DNA of 64,000 nucleotides from contig WTXD01000089.1 in assembly GCA_022496205.1 (NCBI GenBank), forward strand, positions 1 to 64,000, given 5' to 3'. The translations under genes and the position numbers were made by a program. The notes beneath the pieces were generated by a model. It ran no database searches and had not been told where the DNA came from. It worked only from the letters and a program-made list of their open reading frames with translations. This DNA is from Gloeopeniophorella convolvens. Lineage: Eukaryota > Basidiomycota > Agaricomycetes > Russulales. Shown one piece after another: positions 33,901-42,800 of this stretch (its first letter is position 1; each line of letters begins with the position of its first letter).

Positions 33901-35325
33901 GCCGGGCTCCCCCACCTTCGGGAGGCACTCGATACCCTCCTGTTGACACACTGTGCACTACCAAGACCGATCAGTAAAACAACGCGGCACATCGGTACGA
34001 CGCGAGCGCACCGGCTTCCAGTCCGGCGGTGGGCTGATCCGCTCCACTTCCGGCAACTTCGCGCGCCTCGACGCTTTCGGCCGCGGCTTCCCCTTTCCCT
34101 TTCCCTTATCGCGCGCCTTCTCGACGGCCTTCGAGTCCGCGCGCAACTTCCCCTTCAACTTCGAGGACGCCGAAGACTTGCTCGGCGACGGCTACAAGGC
34201 GTATAATATCAGTACCCGCGACAAACGTACTGCCGATCACGTACCTTCGAAATCTCGACGAACGCGCCTTGAGTCTTCCGCTTCTTGGCCACGCCACCGG
34301 AACTTCTAGTTGCGGAAGACTTGACAGAGGGCCCGCCGGGGATGAACTGCGGCGGCGTTGCGAGTTTCGCCTTGCGAGCCGCGACTGCATCGCGCAGTCG
34401 GTCCTGCGCCTTTTCCGCCGTCAACTCCCCCGCATGTTTCAGGTCGTCGATGCGCCTCTTTTCCTCCTGGTAGTCGGCCTCGCAGATGACGTTCCACCGC
34501 AGCACGTCCTCGGCGCGCTGGCGTTGCGCCGCAAGGCGATCTTGCGCATCGCGTTCTTCCGCCTCTTTACGGCGACGTTGTTCGGCCTCGCGGCGACGGT
34601 CATTTTCCCGGGCCTCGCGCTCTTTCGCCCGTTCTTTCGCCTCTTCGCGACGACGTTGCTCGGCTTGGCGAAGTCGTTCCGTTTCTCGGCGCTTCAACTC
34701 GCCCTCGCACCCCTGCATGAGGTCGGGGAAGGCCTTGATCCACGAGACGTCGGCGTACTCCAACGCGCGCGCCCGGCAAGTAGCCAGGGCGTCGTCGAAC
34801 TCGGCATCGACGAACTCGCCCGCGTCGGCCTCGATGCGAGCAAAGTGGTACCCGCCCTAGGCAAAGCACTCAGTATGAGGCAGTACAGAGGAAATCAGCA
34901 CGTACGATCCAGCCGTCGGCCTGCTTGGCCCACGCCCGCACGTCCTCCTCGTCGGCCGCGCCGTGTGGGGTAGCCTTTGCAGCACCCAGCACCAAGTCGC
35001 GGTTGGCACGAACCGTGGGGATAGACAACGGTCCCGTGGACTCAGTGGGCGGGTCTTGCGCAACCTCCGGCGTCTTACCCTTGCCTTGCGAACGTATCGT
35101 GCCCTCGTTCTCATCCGCGAGCTCGTCCTTCTCCGTATCGGCGTCTTCCTCTGGAGCCTCGCGCGGCGCCGACGGGCTGGCAGGGACGGCTGGCGTGTCC
35201 TGGGATGGGTGATCCCCACCGACGGCATCTTCAACAGCCGCTACCGAGGCGCGCGCCGAGGCAGTCTTGTCGGCCGCAAGAGTGGCGGCGGTTGGCATGT
35301 TGTTGCGGGCAGGCGAGGCGGACAT
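30979..35325 (-). CDS. Antisense cargo gene of Gypsy-2: coiled-coil protein with a Zn2Cys6-like cluster
   Basis: Five exons on minus: 35325-34906, 34856-34245, 34191-33991, 33957-33807, and 33757-33518 joined to 31196-30979 across foldback FB-2. All four introns are GT-AG with branch-like CTGAT or TTGAT; lengths are 51, 53, 33 and 49 nt, the 33-nt one being the least certain. The product is about 613 aa. It has an acidic Ala/Pro-rich N terminus, an Arg/Glu-rich helix at about 193-260 (EEAKERAKEREARENDRRRE) and a Lys-rich segment near 360-385. A cluster CX2CX6C-X19-CX2CX6C at 412-452 resembles a Zn2Cys6 DNA-binding domain with a long linker. An acidic tail (VIELEDEDEEDASADGDADG) follows. The stop at 30979 is less sure than the rest. 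It is not retroviral; function unknown. Confidence 0.65.
31204..33517. mobile_element. Foldback element FB-2 (subfamily B), 2314 bp
   Basis: The inverted arms are about 910-960 bp (31204 to about 32120, and about 32555 to 33517) around a spacer of about 430 bp. The ends are CAATACTGGTGACTATC and, inward from the right, GAGCCCTGGTGATTATC. The duplication is TCAGAGG, 7 bp (31197-31203 and 33518-33524). It sits in the last exon of the antisense cargo gene, whose frame rejoins exactly (RPL-KRKADV) without it. There is no ORF. It shares ends and arms with FB-3, but the central spacer is in the opposite orientation. Confidence 0.9.
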
Positions 35326-35593
35326 GTGGACTAGACGAAGCAAGAAACTCGTGAAGAGCGAAGCTAGAGCAGGAGGGGGCAGCGGCGAACTCAACGTGAA
35401 GACGACGACAAGAGGTCAAGACGCCGCGCGCCGCGATCATATCAATACGCGCACACGTGCCGCTCCATCGCTAACAGCGATCGCTCCACCGCATGTCAAG
35501 TCGAGTCAGAGATTATCAAGACGTCTATCAGCGGATCAGCGCGATTGCCTCGTTTCCGCCTCGCGCTTCGGTTCGCGGACGGAAGGCGCTAAC
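35326..35593. other. Presumed promoter and 5' leader of the antisense cargo gene
   Basis: It contains no other gene. An alternative in-frame ATG at 35394 would extend the protein by 23 residues (MSSPLPPPALASLF...). No clear TATA box is visible on minus. Confidence 0.35.
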
Positions 35594-35613
35594 TGAGGAC
35601 AGTTAGAATATCA

Positions 35614-35626
35614 GTGGGGAGGAGGA
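35614..35626 (+). promoter_or_regulatory. Gypsy-2 polypurine tract
   Basis: The run gtggggaggagga abuts the 3' LTR, as expected for the plus-strand primer. Its duplicate is at 30411-30423. Confidence 0.8.
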
Positions 35627-36494
35627 TGATACGCTGCTCAGGCGCATAGGGCGTATATCGGTATAATTTACGCATTTCAGCGACTCTACGCAAGTCACCG
35701 GCACGACGCGGAACTCACCCTTTGCAGTCCGGACCGCATCGGCTCACGAGTAGCATCGGCGGTCGCGTTCACTCATTGTGTGGACTCTCCAAGTCGTTCG
35801 GCCGGTCGAGCTTCGGCGCAACTCGCTCGGCGCGGCACGCAACGTCCTCCCGCTCTCCCCCCTCACTTCCATATCTTCCAATCCTCGACTCGCGATCTCT
35901 CCGACACGTATCGTCCCCCTTTGCGTTAGTTCCGATCCCTGCGCGGTGCGGAACACGACTCTTGGGTCTGCAGCAACCTTACTACCCTCGATCCCTTCAT
36001 CTTCCCTGTGCTGAGGTCGATCCTCATGTTCGGGACACTCGGCCAGTTCGATCCTACCTTATCCTATTCACTACCATTCTCTCCCTGCAGTTACCATTTA
36101 ATTTACCCTGACTCCAGTCTTCCGCCCTCGTTCCAGAGTTGCGGCGCACTTACTTGTGTTGCGACTTACTTGCGAGTATTTAAACTGTAGTCTACTTTGT
36201 ACTTCCAGCAGTGAATCGCACTCCCATCGTTCGCATCTCAACTTCCGTCGCTTCCGCTCTGGACTAGCCGTTGTCCTACTCTGTTGAGCCCCGTCAACTC
36301 TCGCAACTATATTCGCAACTCCGTGCGAAGTCAGCGCAACTCTCCAACACTCGGTCGGTTCCGTCACGTTCAAGCCCCCGTTCCGCCGGGCCGCTCCGGA
36401 AGTCACGCGACTTCAAGCTCTTTCTGCTCCCTTCGGCCTTGCAACTCACCAAGTCACTTGCGTGTTACACGCATTCCCCGGACTTGGGATATCA
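35627..36494 (+). mobile_element. Gypsy-2 3' LTR
   Basis: This 868-bp copy of the 5' LTR has about five substitutions; three of them are CpG transitions. It is followed by CCGCT, which matches the left flank. Confidence 0.92.
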
Positions 36495-36556
36495 CCGCTC
36501 CATGTGGCCTCAGAATACGCTCTCATCCACCACGTCGTCCCAAGTTACGGGCATTG

Positions 36557-37012
36557 TGTTGAGCGAAGGCGAGTCTGATGTTCTCCAACATTCGGATGGC
36601 CGCGCATGCAACACAGCTTGCGCCAGCGAGCTGGAACTTTGATGGTAGATAGTCCGGATACTAGGCTCCATCATATCTAATTTCCGTAGTGTTACGTACG
36701 ATACTTCCGTAGTTATTACGTTCCTTACTCACCGGGCCGTTTCTCAAACGCGTGACAAGTCATGAGGCCGAAATTCATTGAGGCAGGCCTGTACAGGGCC
36801 AAATCTGTGATATTGTGGACACCATTAGTCACGCCTCTGCCATTTATGGACCCCAGGGGTCCTCCTGTATATAAAAGCCACCTGTAGGAACTGCAAATAC
36901 CAGTGTCTTCTGCCACTACAACTCTATTGCTCTCAAAGCTTCTAGCTGGTGAGATCAGTAGTTAATACTGTAGTTTAGAGTAATACAGTAGCTGCGCTAT
37001 GCCTGTTCAACA
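36557..37012 (+). mobile_element. Copia-2 5' LTR
   Basis: The 456-bp LTR (TGTTGAGCGAAGG...CCTGTTCAACA) matches the solo LTR at 9038-9493. It contains TATATAAAAGCC near 36870. The left flank is CATTG (36552-36556). The 3' end of the element is not in the window, so the duplication cannot be checked. Confidence 0.88.
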
Positions 37013-37342
37013 GGTTATGGGCCCTGGTAGCCAAGACACATTGCGCCTTTAATGGCTGCAAAGCGCCTTTACTGGCTGCTTAATGTGCGCCTTGATGGCT
37101 GCATTGTGCGCCTCTATGGCCACATATTGCGCTGAAATAAATTGTACTATGCGTGCGCCTACTAGGGCTGCATAATGGTACATTTTAGGCGTAATGAGGT
37201 CTACTGGTTCACCGCCAAAATGCGCCTAAACGGCCGCAGAGCGCCTGAACGCTAGTTTTACTACTTTCTGTTCAAAGTAAAGTGTCGCATACAGTTGCTG
37301 ACTATATTTTGCTTTACAGAAACCCTACAAATCTTCGAAACA
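37013..37342 (+). promoter_or_regulatory. Copia-2 primer-binding site and repeat-rich leader
   Basis: GGTTATGGGCCCTG (37013-37026) follows the LTR directly and equals the Copia-1 primer-binding site. The leader then holds four to five loosely tandem units gcgcctttaatggctgc, gcgcctttactggctgc, gcgccttgatggctgc and gcgcctctatggcc between 37043 and 37120, with further gcgcct blocks to 37250. Confidence 0.65.
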
Positions 37343-37701
37343 ATGTCTCAGACCCTTCAGACCTTTGTACCCGTCTTTGATGGCTCTAACTGGCTCACTT
37401 GGTCGACTTCTATGAAGGCGTACCTCATGTCAGTTGGATTGTGGGGACATATAGATGGAATGGCTCGATACCCTGCTGTATCTGACTCCTCTAAAGTCAC
37501 TCAAGAGGAGCAGAAAGCGCTGGATGAATGGACCCAAAAGGACAATAGCACCATTGGCAATATCGTCCTTAGGGTCTCTCCTACCATTCAGCAGGAGATA
37601 TCATATGATCAGACATGCAAAGACATATGGAGAACCCTTGAAGCGAAGTATGGCACTGTTGGGCCTGCTGCCATCTTCAAAGACTTCAAGGAGGCTATTA
37701 G
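37343..37701 (+). pseudogene. Copia-2 gag, N-terminal part
   Basis: The ATG at 37343 begins MSQTLQTFVPVFDGSNWLTW followed by MKAYLMSVGLWGHIDG, the usual start of a copia Gag (UBN2/DUF4219-like). The frame is open for 120 codons to FKDFKEAIS and is cut there by Gypsy-1 element 1. The rest of the element is not found on the right side of the Gypsy-1 insertion. Confidence 0.85.
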
Positions 37702-38244
37702 TGTCACGACTTGTACGATACATTTTCTTTTTCTTCTCATCACGACTTGTACGATACGAGTTCCGTTCCGGCTCCATGACTCGGGGACGCTTATCTTTCA
37801 CTCATCATACTATTCCCTCATCGTTCTTGACGCGCCCCTTATGCCATTGGATACCCATTGTACTTCTACCTAGGAGACCCACCTTGAGTCCGCTTCGACT
37901 CGGTATGACTCGATACTAGGACGTTATGTAACCTTCACTTCTCGTAGTACTTAAGGCGTAGCAGTAGTACTCTAAGGCCTTAAGCCTGTTCTCCTTTGTC
38001 AATCGACGAGGTTACCAGGGATTCCGCATGAGGGACTTGTTCGCCCAAGTATCACGAGGTTTCCAGCCTTTGAACTCTACGTACCGGAGGCCGATTGCCT
38101 CCACTCGAAGACACCACGTCTTACCCAGGATCGCGTGCACATTCACGTGCACCATCGAGAACCGGCTCACATCGAGACCGACTTGTCGAACCTCGCTCGT
38201 CTCAGCCCTCGCCAGCTTCGCTTGCACCGGCTCAGGCCGTGACA
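37702..38244 (+). mobile_element. Gypsy-1 element 1, 5' LTR
   Basis: The 543-bp LTR starts TGTCACGACTTG and ends GGCCGTGACA. The putative self-primer AAGCCTGTTCT is at 37982-37992, so U3 would be 37702-37981 and R-U5 37982-38244. The gag frame begins inside U5. Confidence 0.92.
37982..37992 (+). promoter_or_regulatory. Predicted transcript 5' end and self-primer of Gypsy-1
   Basis: AAGCCTGTTCT is the exact reverse complement of AGAACAGGCTT at 38247-38257, two bases inside the LTR end. In Tf1-type elements the first 11 nt of the RNA fold back onto such a site. The 11-nt match is kept in elements 2 and 3. A transcription start at 37982 is predicted, not shown. Confidence 0.65.
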
Positions 38245-39824
38245 TTAGAACAGGCTTCTCAGTCTCGAGAGCTGACGATCGCAGGACTCGTTCCGCGACA
38301 GCGAAGAGCTCCCTTCGCACAAGAAGAAAACCACGCACCTGTAGAACTCAGAGGAGAAGGAGAAAGGGCAGTCCGCCACGACCCCGAGCACGGATACTAC
38401 ATCGTCCTCGGAGGACGAACTCTACGAGTATACTTCTCGACCGACCAAGGCTGGAACTACGTCCAGCAGACAGGAGATCAATACCAGATCACAGGACCCA
38501 TAATCGCTCTCGGAATCCCGAGTAAAGAAACCGTCCTCCAGTGGTTTCGAGACCACCCTATCCACGAGTCCCCCGAACGAACCACGCCCACGTCTGCACA
38601 GCCGCAGGCCAGCCAGCCCGATCTCTCAGGCGTCGCACAACGCCTCGAAGAAGCCGCCGCGGCACTCATTCCCCCGACATCTGATCCTACATCCATACCA
38701 GCACGCGAGATGGCTGAAGAAACCCGAGTCGATTCCACGATCACCGCCGCCCGTCGAGATAACGGAAAGCTTACAGGAGAAGCCCCGTTCATCTTCAACG
38801 GGGATATGCCGACTTCATGCGGCAGTTCAACCTCTACGCATTCCTGAACGATGATAACTCGACGTTCACCGATCCCTTGAAAAAAATCTCCTTCTGCCTC
38901 ACGTATTTTCGAGGTGCCATTGTGACCGACTGGGTCCAAAGGCAGATCGAATGGCTCGAGAAGATCAGGGCTAACCACATCCATGACCCACCAGTACCCT
39001 TTGCGACGAGAGACACCGCCTGGACGGTGTTTAAAGATACCCTCGACAAGCGATTCCTAAACCGAGGAACCGCTGTGAACGCCAAACTCCTTCTGGCGAA
39101 CATGAAATTCCGAGCTCCCGAACCGATCGAGGAGTACATCGGAAAGTTCCGCACCCTCGCGGAAAGAGGGAATTTCAACCTCGATGCCGAATCCACTATC
39201 ATCATGTTCCTCCGATCGTTCCCAAACGCCCTCGTCCGGGAAACCGCACGACAGGGGGGAGACGTGTTTGGAGTAAATCCTGGCAGCACGCGATGGACCT
39301 TCGACACATGGGCAGAGAAGCTGTGCGACCAGCAACTTCAGTATCAGCTCCTGAAAGAAATCTATGGAAGCCAGGAAACGACGAAACAGCAGCCGCGATT
39401 CCAGATACGCCGACCTGGAGGAGGAGGACAGCCGAGCCGAAACGACGGAGTGGTCCCGATGGACGTAGACACGTTAACGGTCAACCAGACCCAAATGTTT
39501 GTCCATCAGAAGGGGAAGAAGCTTACGCCCGATGAGCGCACCCAGTATATGCAGCAGGGGCGTTGTTTCCACTGCGGCCAGCAAGGACACGTCTCACGGT
39601 CCTGCCCGCAAAAGGACTCTCGTCCTAGGGAAACCCGACAGCGCCAGGTCGACACGACCGATCCTGTCCCATCGACTTCCTCCACGTCCTCTCCCATTCC
39701 CTCCATTTCTCCACAGACGTTTGCAACGTACCTAGCAAACGTGTCCGACGCCGAAAAAGAGTCCATCTTCAGTGTCCTTGAGAAGGACAAGGACTTCAGC
39801 GTTCAGGATTTTCAACAAGCTTGA
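38095..39824 (+). pseudogene. Gypsy-1 element 1 gag (10-nt deletion)
   Basis: The Gag frame opens inside the LTR after a TGA at 38071. It includes HSRAPSRTGSHRD, YYIVLGGRTLRVYF, DQGWNYVQQTGDQYQITGP, then FNLYAFLNDDNSTFTDPLKK and FLRSFPNALVRETARQGGDV, and the zinc knuckle CFHCGQQGHVSRSC (39564-39605). Compared with element 2 (1740 nt), 10 nt are missing at about 38801, which shifts the frame. The first part ends soon after, and the rest is open from about 38805 to TGA at 39822. No in-frame ATG precedes the conserved N-terminal region in any copy: the first codons are TTG or GTG. Confidence 0.85.
38247..38257 (+). promoter_or_regulatory. Gypsy-1 primer-binding site (self-priming type)
   Basis: AGAACAGGCTT lies after LTR-TT and pairs with 37982-37992 over 11 nt. 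It does not begin with TGG, so a tRNA 3' end is not the likely primer. Confidence 0.65.
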
Positions 39825-42800
39825 GTAGAGCGATCCTTACTCGAGCGGTCTTCAGCACCGATGTACTAGTACGACTCTCCTATGCCGAAAATGCGATCAG
39901 AGTTCCCCTTTACATCCGAAGTGCGCATAAAAGGATCGACGACAAGGCCCTGGTCGACAGCGGGGCCACCGATAACATCATTGACTGGAAGGTCGTAAAG
40001 CAGCACGGCCTCCAGGTAAAACGACTCCTCCATCCTCGCATCATTCGAAACGCAGATGGAACCCGAAACCGATCCGGTGACATCACGCATTACACCGAAT
40101 TTGACGTATCAGCTGGAGGAAAAACACATTCCCAGCGTTTCTACATTTCCAGCATCGGAGGAGAACGTATTATCCTCGGATTTCCCTGGCTACGATTGTT
40201 CCAACCCCCGATCTTGTGGGGCGAACGACGAGTAGCAGACGACTTTCACCCCATCACTCTCTCTACGTCGAACACGTCCTTGTGGAAACCCACACCTACG
40301 AAGTTCAGAGCAGGAGCGCGTGTATCGAATGTCCGTTCCCTAGAGGAATGGGAAGAAGAAGCACGCTCCCACGTACGACTCTATCTTGCTGGAGTAGAAC
40401 CTCTGCATATAGGACCAGAGGACGAGATCTATTTCGGCTCTCCGCCGGAGCTTGTCGACGAGGTTCGCCTCTTCCGAGTCACCCAGGCGCAGCAGCTTGC
40501 AGAAGCTGCTATAGACCCAACCAAGGTCAAAGCCGATCCTATTCCCCCGCACTACCGACGTTTCGATAAGGTGTTCAGCGAAGAAGCAGCGCAGAGGTTC
40601 CCCGAGTCGCGACCATGGGATCATCCCATCGACTTGAAGGACGACGCGCCAGCCTCGTTGCCTTGTAAAATCTACCCCCTGTCTCCTTCCGAACAGACGG
40701 CACTAGAGTCCTTCCTGGACGAGCATCTGAAGAAAGGATATATTCGACCATTGAACTCCCCATACGCTTCTCCCTTCTTCTTTGTTAAAAAGAAGGATGG
40801 GAAACTTCGACCCGTACAGGACTATCGACAGCTGAATACATATATGGTGAAGAATAACTATCCCCTCCCGCTCATCGAGGAGATACTCCATAAACTCCAG
40901 ACTGCCCGACTCTATACAAAGTTCGACGTACGATGGGGATATAACAATATCCGCATCAAGGAAGGTGACCAGTGGAAAGCCGCGTTCAAAACAAACAGAG
41001 GCTTCTTCGAACCCATGGTCATGTATTTCGGACTTACGAACTCCCCGTCCACGTTCCAGACTATGATGAACGAACTATTCAAGGACGAGATCGATTCTGG
41101 TCTCGTCTTCATCTACATGGACGACATACTTATTGCGACCCCCGACGACCTCGATCTTCACCGGCGTATGGTCGAGCGAGTCCTTCAGAAGCTCCTCAAA
41201 AACGACCTATACCTGAAACCCGAGAAGTGCACCTTCGAGAGCACGAAGGTGGACTATCTCGGTATGATCCTAAACGGCAACCAGATCGAGATGGACCCCG
41301 TAAAACTCGACGGCATTAGGAACTGGCCCGTTCCAAAAACCGTTAAGCAGGTACGAGCATTCCTCGGGTTCGGAAACTTCTACCGGCGCTTCATCAGAGA
41401 CTTTGGTAAAATCGCACGACCCCTGAATACCCTTACGAAGAACGATACCCCGTTCCTTTGGACTGATGAATGTCAGGTTGCTTACGAACGATTAAAGGAC
41501 GCGTTCTTATCAAACCCCGTACTCATTCACGTTGACCATGATAAACCATTCTTCCTTGAGACTGACGCTTCTTCCTTCGCTTGTGGTGCTGTACTTTCTC
41601 AGAAGGGTGTCGATGGACGACGACACCCTATTGCATACTATTCCCACTCTTTCGCTCCCGTCGAGCAGCGATACGACGTATACAACCGAGAACTCTTAGC
41701 TATTATCAGGGCGCTGAAGGAGTGGCGTCACTACTTAGCAGGAGCGAAGCACCCTATCACAGTACTGACGGACCATCATAACTTATTGTTCTTTAAAGAC
41801 ACTCGGAAGATCTCACACCGACAGGCACGGTGGCACGAGGACCTTGCCGAGTTCAATATCGTTATCCAGCATGTCCCTGGGAAACTCCATACCCCAGCAG
41901 ACGCCCTCTCCCGACGTCCAGATCACGACGACGGTTCCATTGAACACGAAGAAGTAGCCATACTCCCTCCCGACATCTTCGTGAACTCCACCTTCCTTAC
42001 AGGGACACCGTCGATTGAAGATCGCGTTAGAGTCGCCCAATTGTGGGGCGACAAGACGAAGGCGCCGACTGGATGCACGAAACAACCCGACGGATGGTGG
42101 CGCACAGAAAAGGGCCAACTCTGGATACCGGCCGACACCGACGAAACACTCAGGCGCGATATCGTTCGTGCTCATCATGACACCCCTTCCGCCGGACATC
42201 CCGGCATAACGAACACCCAGGAGATGATACGACGACGGTGGGACTGGCCAGGCCTTAACGAGTTCGTCAAGAACTACATTAATGGATGTGCCGACTGTCA
42301 GGCGTTGAAGGTCCGAACCAATAGGCAGAAACCGGAGCTCATGCCGATCTATGCCGACCCGGATGCCGGACCTTTCCAGACAGTGTCTATGGACTTTATC
42401 GTTAAACTCCCCACGTCCCGCGGTTTCGACTCGATTCTGGTGGTCGTCGACCACGATTGCACGAAAGGAGCAGTTTTCATACCCTGCAACGAGTCGATCA
42501 CCGCCGAAGGAGTAGCGAAGCTCTACCTGGACAACGTCTACCGCCGCTTTGGACTCCCTCGACGCATTATCTCTGACCGAGATCCCCGTTTCGCATCCTC
42601 TTTCGCTCGAGAACTCTGCCGCCGCCTCGGCATTAGCCAGAACATCTCAACGGCCTATCACCCCCAGACCGACAGACAGACCGAGCGTGTTAATCAACAG
42701 CTCGAACAGTACCTCAGGTTCTGGGTGAACGGCAGGCAGGATGACTGGGTCGACTGGCTCCCTTTTGCCGAGTTCTCGCATAACTTCTGGAAAAGCTCTG

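Larger units (their letters stand above)
22999..36494 (+). mobile_element. Gypsy-2: complete LTR retrotransposon with antisense cargo gene
   Basis: It spans 13.5 kb, or about 11.2 kb without the inserted foldback FB-2. The 868-bp LTRs differ at only about five positions. Flanks carry the duplication CCGC (22995-22998 and 36495-36498; a fifth base T also matches). The order is 5' LTR, primer-binding site, gag, protease, RT-RNase H, integrase, internal polypurine copy, antisense cargo gene, polypurine tract, 3' LTR. It has no chromodomain. The integrase ends with a GPY/F-like segment (YLGPYVVILRNRGGAYILCE). The gag-pol frame is broken, so the copy cannot encode its own machinery. Confidence 0.9.

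Noticed and set aside
33489..33992. Minus ORF of 167 codons starting MCRVVLLIG as an independent gene
   Set aside because: Its 5' part reads through two introns and in the wrong frame across the zinc-cluster exon; only its last part is a true exon of the cargo gene.
22995..36499. A 5-bp duplication CCGCT for Gypsy-2
   Set aside because: The fifth base overlaps the first T of the LTR, so only CCGC (4 bp) is certain if the LTR keeps its TG...CA ends; this does not affect the call of the element.
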